From Propionibacteriaceae bacterium (GTDB lineage: Bacteria > Actinomycetota > Actinomycetes > Propionibacteriales > Propionibacteriaceae), in NCBI GenBank assembly GCA_027346035.1, contig DAIESZ010000377.1:1-5044 (forward strand): DNA of 5,044 nt, read 5' to 3'. A model generated the notes under the pieces. That model did not search any database. It was not told the DNA's origin and worked only from the letters and a program-made list of their open reading frames with translations. Positions 1 to 5,044 of this stretch are shown here, in pieces. A program made the translations under genes and the position numbers. Position 1 is the stretch's first letter. Every line of letters starts with the position of its first letter.

Positions 1-1246
1 CGTCCATGAGTTCGGTGACGAGGTCGACCAGGCTGCTGCGGCGTTCCTCGATGAGGTCGTCGTCGAGGTGGCCATCGAGCGTCGCCGCCTCGGTGCCCTC
101 CTCGTCGGAATAGCCGAACACGCCGACGATGTCGAGCCGGGCCTCCTGGAGGAAGTCGGTGAGGACGCCGAAGTCGTCGTCGGTCTCGCCCGGGAAGCCG
201 ACGATGACATTGCTGCGCACGCCGGCGTCGGGGGACGCCTCCCGGATCCGCCCGAGCAGGTCGAGGAAGCTGCCGGCGTCCCCGAACCGGCGCATGCGGC
301 GCAGCAGGGGTCCGGACGCGTGCTGGAAGCTGAGGTCGAAGTAGGGCACGACCTTGTCGGTGCCGGCGATCGTCTCGATGAGCGAGTCGCGCATCTCCGC
401 GGGCTGCAGGTAGGAGACCCGGATCCAGTCGAGGCCGTCGACCGCGGCCAGTTGCGGCAGCAGCTTCTCGAGCGATCGCAGGTCGCCGAGGTCCTTGCCG
501 TACGACGAGGAGTTCTCGCTGACGAGGAACACCTCGCGGACGCCCTGCTCGACGAGCCAGCGCGCCTCGTCGACGATCTGCGATGGCGGGCGCGACAGGT
601 AGCTGCCGCGGAAGCTCGGGATCGCGCAGAAGGCGCAGCGCCGATCGCAGCCGGACGCCATCTTGAGCGGGGCACTCGGCCCGTGGCCGAGGCGCCGGCG
701 CACGACCCGCGGGCCACTGGCCGGAGCGACGCCCTCGGGCAGGTCGGTGACCACGCCCGGCACGGACAGTCCGGTGGCGGCCGCACGGCGGGCGACCGGT
801 GCGATCGGCAGCAGTGTCCGCCGGTCGCGGGGGGTGTGGCTCTGGTGGCCGCCGCCGTCGAGGATCGTGCGGAGCCGGGCGGCGATGTCGGTGTAGTCGT
901 CGAACCCGAGCACGGCATCCGCCTCGGACAGCGACTCGGCAAGCTCGACGCCGTACCGCTCGGCCATGCAGCCGACGGCGACGACCGCCTGTGCCCGGCC
1001 CTGCACCTTGAGGTCGGAGGCGGCGAGCAGCGTGTCGATCGAGTCCTTCTTCGCCTGTTCGACGAATCCGCAGGTGTTGACCATCACGGCCTGCGCGTCG
1101 GCCGGGTCGTCGACCAGTTGGAACCCGCCGGCCTCCAACCGGGCCGCGAGCTCTTCGGAGTCGACCTCGTTGCGGGCGCAGCCCAGCGTGGTCAGGTGCA
1201 CGGTCACCGGGGCGCCGGGCCGGGTGGGGGCCAAGGAATCAGTCAT
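1..1246 (-). CDS. rimO: Ribosomal protein uS12 methylthiotransferase RimO (3' end beyond window)
   Basis: Radical-SAM enzyme that adds a methylthio group to the conserved aspartate of ribosomal protein S12 in the cytoplasm. 415 residues are visible and the frame is open at the left edge; actinobacterial RimO is usually somewhat under 500 residues, so mainly the C-terminal TRAM (RNA-binding) domain should be missing. The N-terminal UPF0004 domain has its three cluster cysteines: C23 in [13 protein letters not shown]59 in VNTCGF and C93 in VGCMAERYG. The radical-SAM cluster motif CxxxCxxC is CDRRCAFC, C200/C204/C207. Further family signatures are [18 protein letters not shown] and VIVGFPGET. 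The ATG at 1246 gives a normal N-terminus and no other in-frame start is close upstream, although its Shine-Dalgarno match is poor. It lies 63 bases after denD, separated by a stem-loop, so it is probably transcribed independently. RimO rather than MiaB is chosen from the [11 protein letters not shown] and [17 protein letters not shown] signatures. Confidence 0.95.
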   Translation of the reverse strand, partial: MTDSLAPTRPGAPVTVHLTTLGCARNEVDSEELAARLEAGGFQLVDDPADAQAVMVNTCGFVEQAKKDSIDTLLAASDLKVQGRAQAVVAVGCMAERYGVELAESLSEADAVLGFDDYTDIAARLRTILDGGGHQSHTPRDRRTLLPIAPVARRAAATGLSVPGVVTDLPEGVAPASGPRVVRRRLGHGPSAPLKMASGCDRRCAFCAIPSFRGSYLSRPPSQIVDEARWLVEQGVREVFLVSENSSSYGKDLGDLRSLEKLLPQLAAVDGLDWIRVSYLQPAEMRDSLIETIAGTDKVVPYFDLSFQHASGPLLRRMRRFGDAGSFLDLLGRIREASPDAGVRSNVIVGFPGETDDDFGVLTDFLQEARLDIVGVFGYSDEEGTEAATLDGHLDDDLIEERRSSLVDLVTELMD

Positions 1247-1297
1247 CGGCGCCCATTCTGCCCTGCCCGACGGCGACCGGCCGCATCGAGCAGTCGG

Positions 1298-1320
1298 CCC
1301 GGGCTGTGGTCAGCCCCGGG
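1298..1320 (-). terminator. Stem-loop over the denD stop codon, terminator-like without a T-tract
   Basis: On the + strand CCC-GGGCTG (1298-1306) is separated by four bases from CAGCCC-C-GGG (1311-1320). As minus-strand RNA this forms a stem of about nine G:C-rich pairs with one bulged G and a four-base loop ACCA. The denD stop codon (1310-1312) lies at the loop/stem boundary. No run of T follows on the minus strand, so this is not a classical intrinsic terminator. GC-rich stems lacking a U-tract are common at gene ends in actinomycetes and may stop transcription or protect the 3' end. It separates the catabolic genes from rimO. Confidence 0.5.
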
Positions 1321-1329
1321 ACGGGCCCG
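1309..1329 (-). repeat. Repeat copy 1: end of denD, shared with 3463-3485
   Basis: Read on the minus strand, this stretch is CGGGCCCG directly followed by TCCCGGGGCTGAC. The same two blocks occur at 3463-3485 with two extra bases (CG) between them, so 21 bases match with one 2-base gap. Here the repeat encodes the last residues of DenD (GPSRG, then the stop) and overlaps the downstream stem-loop. Confidence 0.6.
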
Positions 1330-2329
1330 CGACGGCGTCCGGATGCTCCTCCAGATACTCGCGGATGACGGTGACGATGTCGCGGTCGGGCCGCAGCCCC
1401 AGGTCATGGGCTCGCGAGTTCTCGAAGGTGGCCGGCCACGAGCGCACGAGGACCTCGATGGCCGGGTCGAGCGACTCGTGCACCCTCGCGGCCACGTCAG
1501 GGCCCGCGACCTCGCGCAGCGCGTCGAGCATCTCCCCGACGCTGACGGTGAGCGCGGGGAGGTTCACCGGCAGGCGGCCGCGGAGTTGTCCCGGCTGGTC
1601 GCCCCGCTCGGCCTCGGCCACCGTGAGAATGCCCCTCACCGTGGTACGGGGGGACGCGATCGCGAGGCGCACGTCGCGACCCACCGGGCACCGGGCGTCC
1701 AACCCCGCGAGCGGCTCGCGGATGATGCCCGAGACGAACGAGGACGCCGCCGCGTTCGGGCGTCCGGGGCGGACGGCCACCGTCATGAGGCGCACCACCC
1801 GGCCGTCGACGTACCCCTTGCGGGTGTAGTCGGCGATCAACGTCTCGCACGCGAACTTCTGCGCCCCGTAGCTCGACTGCGGCGTCGGGAGGGTGGTCTC
1901 CGACACGACCTCGGGGAGTGGGAGTGCGGCATCCGGCCCGTACACGGCGACGCTCGACGAGAACACGACTCCGACCCGTCCGCCGCCATCCTCGGACTGG
2001 CTCCGGGCGGCCTCGAGCAGGCGGCGGGTGATGTCGAGGTTGGCGGCCATCCCCAGGTCGAAGTCCCGCTCGCACTCGGCCGAGACGGCCGCGGCTAGGT
2101 GGAAGACCACGTCGACCGGAGCGGAGAAGATCCGCGGTATCGAGTCGGCGAGGTCGCCGGTGATGGTCTCGATCACCCCGGTGTCATCGCGTCGGCCGCC
2201 CACCGGGGCGATCCGGTCGGCGAGCACGATCCGTTCGATCTCCCGCCCCCGGAACCGGCCGCGGGTGAGGAGTTCGGCGGCGAGGGCGGAGCCGATGAAG
2301 CCCTGCCCTCCGGTGATGACGATGCGCAT
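1310..2329 (-). CDS. denD: NAD-dependent epimerase/dehydratase-family dehydrogenase, D-erythronate dehydrogenase (DenD) type
   Basis: Extended short-chain dehydrogenase, 339 residues. DenD enzymes oxidise C2 of D-erythronate with NAD to give 2-oxotetronate in tetronate catabolism. The N-terminal Rossmann motif is TGGQGFIG (6-13). D38 ends the second strand (VLAD), which favours NAD over NADP. HLAA (77-80) is the usual SDR strand-4 segment. The active site is the serine run S124-S126 with Y154xxxK158 (SYGAQK). The C-terminal half has ASPR (225-228) and VNLPALTVSVGEMLDAL (255-271), which I associate with the DenD group and not with UDP-sugar epimerases. The ATG at 2329 is set by a good Shine-Dalgarno, GAAGGA, five bases upstream. 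It is the last gene of the presumed operon, 132 bases after the TIM-barrel gene. The SDR assignment is near certain; the DenD substrate is from family resemblance and context, and a related sugar-acid dehydrogenase is possible. Confidence 0.82.
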   Translation of the reverse strand: MRIVITGGQGFIGSALAAELLTRGRFRGREIERIVLADRIAPVGGRRDDTGVIETITGDLADSIPRIFSAPVDVVFHLAAAVSAECERDFDLGMAANLDITRRLLEAARSQSEDGGGRVGVVFSSSVAVYGPDAALPLPEVVSETTLPTPQSSYGAQKFACETLIADYTRKGYVDGRVVRLMTVAVRPGRPNAAASSFVSGIIREPLAGLDARCPVGRDVRLAIASPRTTVRGILTVAEAERGDQPGQLRGRLPVNLPALTVSVGEMLDALREVAGPDVAARVHESLDPAIEVLVRSWPATFENSRAHDLGLRPDRDIVTVIREYLEEHPDAVAGPSRG

Positions 2330-2334
2330 GGGAA

Positions 2335-2340
2335 TCCTTC
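2335..2340 (-). promoter_or_regulatory. Ribosome binding site of denD
   Basis: GAAGGA on the minus strand, five bases before the ATG at 2329. It gives denD its own strong translation start despite the 132-base gap after the preceding gene. Confidence 0.75.
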
Positions 2341-2404
2341 CGTTCGCAGCACGGGACGTCGGTCACGGCCGCGGGTCAGTGGTGGTCGACGCCTCAGGCC
2401 CGCT

Positions 2405-2419
2405 GGTGGGCCGCCCACC
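2405..2419. repeat. Perfect inverted repeat GGTGGGC-C-GCCCACC upstream of denD
   Basis: Seven-base arms around a single central base, about 75 bases upstream of the denD start. As RNA it folds with a six-pair stem and a three-base loop. It could be an operator or an intercistronic hairpin. There is no T-tract after it on the minus strand, so a classical intrinsic terminator is unlikely. The rest of 2330-2461 contains the next inverted repeat and the denD ribosome binding site, and no convincing gene. Confidence 0.4.
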
Positions 2420-2433
2420 CGCGATCCGTGACC

Positions 2434-2459
2434 GGGCGGGGGGCTCCCGGTGCCCGCCC
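2434..2459. repeat. GC-only inverted repeat just after the TIM-barrel gene
   Basis: GGGCGGG (2434-2440) and CCCGCCC (2453-2459) are perfect seven-base arms around a 12-base loop, beginning three bases after the stop codon of the isomerase gene. The position suits a 3'-end stabilising or attenuating hairpin. In DNA of this composition such arms can arise by chance, and no T-tract follows. Confidence 0.35.
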
Positions 2460-2461
2460 AC

Positions 2462-3412
2462 TCATGAGGCCTCAAGAATCGTGGACAGGACGCTGCGGAT
2501 GTAGTCGCGGTTGCGGGCGCACACGCCGAGGCTGTCCGAGCCGTAGTGCTCGCACAGGAACGCGCCGGTGAACCCGCCCGTGACGGCCTGGGTGATCGCC
2601 GCCCGGTAGTTGATGACACCGAACTCCATGGGGAGGGGGAAGCTGGTGTACGAGCCCGTGGCGGGGTCCTCGTCGCGCAGGTAGTTCTTCACGTGCCAGT
2701 AGTTGGCGTGCGGGAGGGTCTTGTCGAACATCGACGGGATGGGCTCGATCGGGCGGTGCAGGCGCACGAGGTTCCCGATGTCGGGGTTGAGCCCGCAGGC
2801 CGGGTGGTCGACGTCGGCGAGGAAGGCCACGGCGTCGTCGGCCGTGCCCACGTAGGTGTCTTCGTACATCTCCAGGGTGATCTGCTGGCCGTTGCGCTGG
2901 GCGTGCTCGGCCAGGTCACGGATCATCGACACGGCCCGGTCGCGCACCCCGGGGGTGAAGTCGTCCTTCCAGCCGTCGGCGAGCCAGAACCACAACGCGC
3001 TGCCCTGCGCCTGCGACAGGGCCTGGAAGAAGCCGTAGCTGACCGTGCGGACGCCGATCGCGGCGGCGTTGTCGAGCAGCCGGTGGCTGTAGTCGAGGTA
3101 CTCGGCGCCCCGCCGCGGATCCATGATGCTGCGCCGCGACGTCGAGATCGCGGGAATCGTGAGGCCGGCGTCCTCGACGACGTGCTGGAACACCGCCAGA
3201 CGTTCTGGCGACAGGTCACCCACACGCACCCAGGTGTCGGTGGGGTCGACCTCGGTGAAGCCCAGTCGGCGCACGAGGCCCAGTTGCGTCGCCCACTCGG
3301 ACGGGTCGGCGTCCTGGATCGGGCCGCCATGGCTGTCGGTGCCGCCGAACGGGAGCATGGCGCAGGCGATCGGCCAGGTGTCGGCCGTGTAGGTCTCCGC
3401 GGTGGAGGTCAT
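2462..3412 (-). CDS. TIM-barrel sugar (phosphate) isomerase/epimerase, xylose-isomerase-like
   Basis: 316 residues, AP-endonuclease-2/xylose-isomerase-like superfamily: cytoplasmic metal-dependent isomerases and epimerases of keto sugars or keto acids. The expected E-D-H-E metal and catalytic set is visible: E181 in ITLEMYEDTY, D211 in LNPDIGN, H240 in YWHVKNY and E288 in CEHYGSD. The N-terminus ACAMLPFGGTDSHGG has no signal peptide. The start is the ATG at 3412, nine bases after a strong AAGGAG; an in-frame TTG at 3421 abuts that site with no spacing and would add only three residues. It sits between a 3HCDH-type dehydrogenase (79 bases upstream) and denD. Known relatives in tetritol pathways include EryC and LerI (erythrulose phosphate isomerisation), while OtnI does 2-oxo/3-oxotetronate isomerisation in erythronate pathways. 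I cannot tell which role applies, so no symbol is given. Fold and class are secure; the substrate is inferred. Confidence 0.88.
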   Translation of the reverse strand: MTSTAETYTADTWPIACAMLPFGGTDSHGGPIQDADPSEWATQLGLVRRLGFTEVDPTDTWVRVGDLSPERLAVFQHVVEDAGLTIPAISTSRRSIMDPRRGAEYLDYSHRLLDNAAAIGVRTVSYGFFQALSQAQGSALWFWLADGWKDDFTPGVRDRAVSMIRDLAEHAQRNGQQITLEMYEDTYVGTADDAVAFLADVDHPACGLNPDIGNLVRLHRPIEPIPSMFDKTLPHANYWHVKNYLRDEDPATGSYTSFPLPMEFGVINYRAAITQAVTGGFTGAFLCEHYGSDSLGVCARNRDYIRSVLSTILEAS

Positions 3413-3421
3413 GGGAGGCAA

Positions 3422-3427
3422 CTCCTT
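3422..3427 (-). promoter_or_regulatory. Ribosome binding site that fixes the isomerase start
   Basis: AAGGAG on the minus strand. Its distance to the ATG at 3412 is nine bases, within the functional range. Its distance to the alternative TTG at 3421 is zero, so the ATG is the real start. Confidence 0.8.
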
Positions 3428-3462
3428 CTAGGTGAGCAGATCGAAACGTCGTGGAGGCCACA

Positions 3463-3485
3463 GTCAGCCCCGGGACGCGGGCCCG
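3463..3485 (-). repeat. Repeat copy 2: intergenic, shared with the end of denD
   Basis: On the minus strand CGGGCCCG, then CG, then TCCCGGGGCTGAC, matching 1309-1329 except for the inserted CG. It lies just after the stop of the 3HCDH-type gene. Even the final TGA of denD is present in the copy, here in noncoding sequence. Confidence 0.6.
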
Positions 3486-3487
3486 GG
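3469..3487 (-). terminator. GC-rich stem-loop after the 3HCDH-type gene
   Basis: CCCGGG (3469-3474) and CCCGGG (3482-3487), each self-complementary, pair around a seven-base loop beginning five bases after the stop codon at 3492. No T-tract follows. It may act as a 3'-end stem or partial attenuator between the dehydrogenase and isomerase genes; with only 79 bases between them they are probably still co-transcribed. Confidence 0.35.
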
Positions 3488-3491
3488 AGTC

Positions 3492-4448
3492 TCAGAGGGG
3501 AGCCGGGCCGAGTTCGTCGAGCAGTTGCGACAGGCGCGCGTAGGCGGTGTTGCGGTAGGCGACCAGGGCCGACGGGTCACCCGCCTCGACGATGAAGCCG
3601 CCGCCCTGCTTGAGGCCGAGGTGTCCCGATTCGACCAGGCTGGTGAGCATCTCCGGGCTGGCGAGCCGGGGGCCGTAGTGCTTCTCGAAGGTGGTGAAGC
3701 AGTCGCGGTAGATGTCGAGGCCCGCCATGTCGGCGATCGCGAACGGGCCGAAGAACGGTAGCCGGAACCCGAACGTCGTGCGCACCACCGTGTCGATGTC
3801 CTCGGGGGTGGCGATGCCCTCCTCGACGAGGCTGATGGCCTCCTTGAGCAGCACGTACTGCAGCCGGTTGAGCACGAAGCCCGCCTTGTCGACGACCCGG
3901 GCGCTCTGCTTCCCGAGCGCCCTGATGAGCGCCTCCACGGGGGGCAGATGCCGCTCGTCGGTGCCGGTGTGGGCGATCAGTTCGACGCCGGGGATGAACG
4001 GGGCGGGATTGGAGAAGTGCACGCCGAGGAAGCGGCTGGGGTCCCTGAGGAACACCGCCAGTTCACCGATCGGCAGGGTGGAGGTGTTGCTGCCGATGAT
4101 GGCGTCCGGACGCGCCGCCGCCTCGATCCGAGCGAGCACCGGGCCCTTGATATCGGGCCGCTCGAACACGGCCTCCTCGATGAGGTCGGCGTCGACGACG
4201 GCGGCCTCCAGCGACTCGGCCGCCGAGAGATACTTCTCGATCCGTTCGACCGACCCGGGTGCGAACAGGCCGCGCTGCTCGAAGTCGCGGGCCTCGGTGA
4301 GCAGCCGGGCGTGGTGGCGGAGGGTCGACTCGACGTCGGAGTCGAAGATGACCACCGGGATCTCGGCCATCGCGACGACCTGCGCGATGCCACCCCCCAT
4401 GTAGCCCGCGCCGATGACCGCCACCCTGCTGATCGCCTGTTCGCTCAT
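3492..4448 (-). CDS. 3-hydroxyacyl-CoA dehydrogenase-family NAD-dependent dehydrogenase, probably acting on a hydroxy acid
   Basis: 318 residues from the ATG at 4448: an NAD-binding Rossmann domain followed by one C-terminal 3HCDH domain, the length of single-function members such as L-gulonate 3-dehydrogenase (lambda-crystallin) and carnitine 3-dehydrogenase. Visible motifs: GAGYMG (13-18); D36 after the second strand, favouring NAD; SNTSTLPIGEL (120-130) with catalytic-type S123; GVHFSNP (142-148) with catalytic H144; E156; and N194 in KAGFVLNR. PFFGPFAIADMAGLD (231-245) and GLKQGGGF (278-285) are the usual C-terminal signatures. In-frame ATGs at 4472 and 4460 would add eight or four residues. 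The one at 4448 has AGGA three bases upstream and gives the usual short lead into the Rossmann strand, whereas 4472 lacks a Shine-Dalgarno. In a sugar-acid cluster it may oxidise a 3-hydroxy sugar acid, whose 3-keto product can decarboxylate. An acyl-CoA substrate is less likely in this context but not excluded. Confidence 0.88.
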   Translation of the reverse strand: MSEQAISRVAVIGAGYMGGGIAQVVAMAEIPVVIFDSDVESTLRHHARLLTEARDFEQRGLFAPGSVERIEKYLSAAESLEAAVVDADLIEEAVFERPDIKGPVLARIEAAARPDAIIGSNTSTLPIGELAVFLRDPSRFLGVHFSNPAPFIPGVELIAHTGTDERHLPPVEALIRALGKQSARVVDKAGFVLNRLQYVLLKEAISLVEEGIATPEDIDTVVRTTFGFRLPFFGPFAIADMAGLDIYRDCFTTFEKHYGPRLASPEMLTSLVESGHLGLKQGGGFIVEAGDPSALVAYRNTAYARLSQLLDELGPAPL

Positions 4449-4493
4449 CTGTCCTGCCATCCTCTCGGTCATCGTGGAAACTCATCGTGAAGT

Positions 4494-4571
4494 TCAGCGG
4501 TCGTAGGAATCGATGGCGGCCGGCGGCCGTTCCTTGTCGTCGATGCCGGAGTCATCGCTGCCGATGACCAC
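4494..4571 (-). pseudogene. Short coding-like relic resembling an RpiB-type isomerase (possible internal deletion)
   Basis: A 25-residue reading frame from a GTG at 4571 to a TGA at 4494-4496, in the gap between the kinase and dehydrogenase genes. It begins VVIGSDDSGIDDKE, close to the N-terminal strand and loop of RpiB/LacAB isomerases (hydrophobic strand, G-[AS]-D-x-[AG]-G-hydrophobic, then Lys), and ends AAIDSYDR, which resembles an RpiB C-terminal tail. Full RpiB proteins are about 150 residues, so the middle would be absent. Twenty-two of 25 codons end in G or C, as in real genes here. GGGAAGGA (4586-4593) lies eight bases before a TGG codon two codons upstream of the GTG, exactly where a start codon would be expected. 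The frame stays open up to a GTG at 4616, but that extension looks less coding. RpiB-type enzymes (DerI, EryI) belong to tetrulose pathways, so the context fits. Alternatives: a small functional peptide, or chance. Confidence 0.38.
4551..4568. repeat. 18-base palindrome GTCATCG-N4-CGATGAC (candidate operator)
   Basis: Perfect seven-base arms around CTGC, noticeably less GC-rich than its surroundings, about 100 bases upstream of the 3HCDH-type gene. The half-site CGATGAC recurs at 4596-4602 and 4661-4667, and GTCATCG at 4468-4474. This could be a binding site for a dimeric repressor or a small hairpin. It lies inside the relic frame described at 4494-4571, so part of the pattern may be coding. 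I see no confident -35/-10 promoter in 4449-4637. Confidence 0.3.
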
Positions 4572-4623
4572 CTGCCAGGCCCGTGTCCTTCCCGTCGATG
4601 ACCCGGCCCCTGTCACGGTCGCC

Positions 4624-4636
4624 CGCGGGTGCCGCG
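4624..4636 (-). other. Small hairpin just after the DAK2 stop codon
   Basis: CGCGG and CCGCG arms (4624-4628 and 4632-4636) around a three-base loop, one base after the stop codon at 4638. Five pairs and no T-tract: a weak 3'-end structure at most. Confidence 0.25.
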
Positions 4637-4637
4637 A

Positions 4638-5044
4638 TCAGCCGCCGGCCAACCGGCGTCCGATGACGGCCACGATCCGGGAGAACGACACGGCTCCGGG
4701 ATCGGGGGTGCCGATGCTGCGCTCGTGATGGGTCTTGGCCCGGCCACGCCTGGCCGCGATGGACGCCGTCGCTTCGGTCCCGGCCTCCGCGGCCTCGACG
4801 GCGTGAGCCCAGGCGACCGCCAGCGGCTGATCGCTGGAGACCAGGGCATCACGGAACGGGATGGCCGCATCGACCATGGTCTTGTCGCCGCGCTCGGCTC
4901 CACCCACGGTCACGATCTCGTCGACGGCCGATCGTGCCGCCTCGATGACGGAGGCCGCCGTCGGCGCCGACCGGTCGTCGAGCCGTCTGCCGGCGGCCCG
5001 CAGCGCGGCCCCCCACAACGCGCCCGAGGTGCCCCCGGCACGCT
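4638..5044 (-). CDS. Dihydroxyacetone kinase-family protein, C-terminal part of the DhaL (DAK2) domain (5' end beyond window)
   Basis: The frame is open at the right edge, with the first full codon at 5042, and 134 residues are visible. An in-frame TTG at 5018 could be mistaken for a start, but the residues before it already match the family. Motifs in order: GGTSGALWG near the beginning (the ADP-binding glycine/serine loop of DhaL), RGDKTMVDAAIPFRDAL (Gly-Asp-Lys/Arg-Thr-Met-x-Asp-Ala), GTEATASIAARRGRA and ERSIGTPDPGAVS. These are the late helices of the DAK2 helical barrel that holds the nucleotide. DhaL uses ATP or a phosphotransfer partner to phosphorylate dihydroxyacetone bound by DhaK; the two may be fused in one protein, which cannot be seen here. 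Relatives LerK and DerK phosphorylate L- and D-erythrulose. Given the neighbouring isomerase and DenD, either dihydroxyacetone or a tetrulose is a reasonable substrate. It appears to be the first visible gene of the operon. Confidence 0.9.
   Translation of the reverse strand, partial: RAGGTSGALWGAALRAAGRRLDDRSAPTAASVIEAARSAVDEIVTVGGAERGDKTMVDAAIPFRDALVSSDQPLAVAWAHAVEAAEAGTEATASIAARRGRAKTHHERSIGTPDPGAVSFSRIVAVIGRRLAGG

Noticed and set aside
966..1829. 287-codon + strand frame bridging rimO and denD
   Set aside because: Crosses two real genes and their intergenic stem-loop antisense; Ser/Arg/Pro/Thr-rich product without motifs.
68..2098. 676-codon open frame on the + strand
   Set aside because: It runs antisense to both rimO and denD, whose catalytic motifs are intact. 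Its product is a low-complexity mix of Arg, Gly, Ala, Val and Asp with no recognisable domain, typical of the mirror frame of GC-rich genes.
2363..2461. 32-codon minus-strand frame starting GTG right after the isomerase stop
   Set aside because: No ribosome binding site, no recognisable motif, and it is made largely of the two inverted repeats.
2173..2619. 148-codon minus-strand frame spanning the denD/isomerase gap
   Set aside because: Overlaps the ends of two well-supported genes in a different frame; Arg/Pro/Ser-rich and without a domain.
3413..3421. TTG at 3421 as the start of the isomerase
   Set aside because: It touches the AAGGAG with no spacer, whereas the ATG at 3412 has a nine-base spacer.
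2546..3595. 349-codon open frame on the + strand
   Set aside because: Antisense to the TIM-barrel isomerase and the end of the 3HCDH-type gene; Arg/Gly/Val-rich with no domain, so a composition shadow.
3712..4404. 230-codon + strand frame
   Set aside because: Antisense to the 3HCDH-type gene; Ser-rich product without motifs.
4449..4472. ATG at 4472 as the start of the 3HCDH-type gene
   Set aside because: No Shine-Dalgarno upstream, and it adds residues before the normal N-terminus; kept as a possible alternative only.
1..5044. CRISPR array, tRNA/rRNA genes, insertion sequences or phage genes
   Set aside because: No regularly spaced repeats, no cloverleaf or rRNA-like stretch, and no transposase, integrase or phage motif in any convincing frame.

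Overview
The window is GC-rich chromosomal DNA (third codon positions almost all G or C), and every convincing gene is on the minus strand. The RimO sequence, the composition and the codon usage point to a high-GC actinomycete (Actinomycetota). I cannot resolve the genus.

Layout, read 3'->5' along the + strand (the direction of transcription). 5044-4638 holds the C-terminal end of a dihydroxyacetone-kinase-family protein (DhaL/DAK2 domain), cut by the window edge. 4637-4449 is a gap with a short coding-like relic that resembles the start, and perhaps also the last residues, of an RpiB-type sugar-phosphate isomerase. 4448-3492 is a 3-hydroxyacyl-CoA-dehydrogenase-fold NAD-dependent dehydrogenase. 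3412-2462 is a TIM-barrel sugar (phosphate) isomerase/epimerase. 2329-1310 is an SDR dehydrogenase of the D-erythronate dehydrogenase (DenD) type. After a strong stem-loop over the denD stop codon comes rimO (1246 to beyond position 1), a housekeeping gene for ribosomal protein S12 methylthiolation.

The four genes upstream of rimO look like one catabolic unit for four-carbon sugars or sugar acids (erythronate, threonate, erythrulose or related polyols). Two routes fit. In a tetronate route, DenD oxidises D-erythronate to 2-oxotetronate, the TIM-barrel protein moves the keto group to C3, decarboxylation gives dihydroxyacetone, and the DAK protein phosphorylates it. In a tetrulose route, the DAK protein phosphorylates erythrulose, the TIM-barrel protein acts like LerI/EryC, and an RpiB-type isomerase finishes the conversion to erythrose 4-phosphate; only a relic of an RpiB-like gene is seen here. 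The substrate cannot be fixed from the sequence. The first steps, any transporter and any regulator would lie beyond the right edge.

The intergenic stretches are short (63 to about 190 bases) but structured: several GC-rich inverted repeats, a 21/23-base repeat shared by the ends of two genes, and an AT-richer 18-base palindrome inside the relic. I see no tRNA, rRNA, CRISPR array, insertion sequence or transposase.
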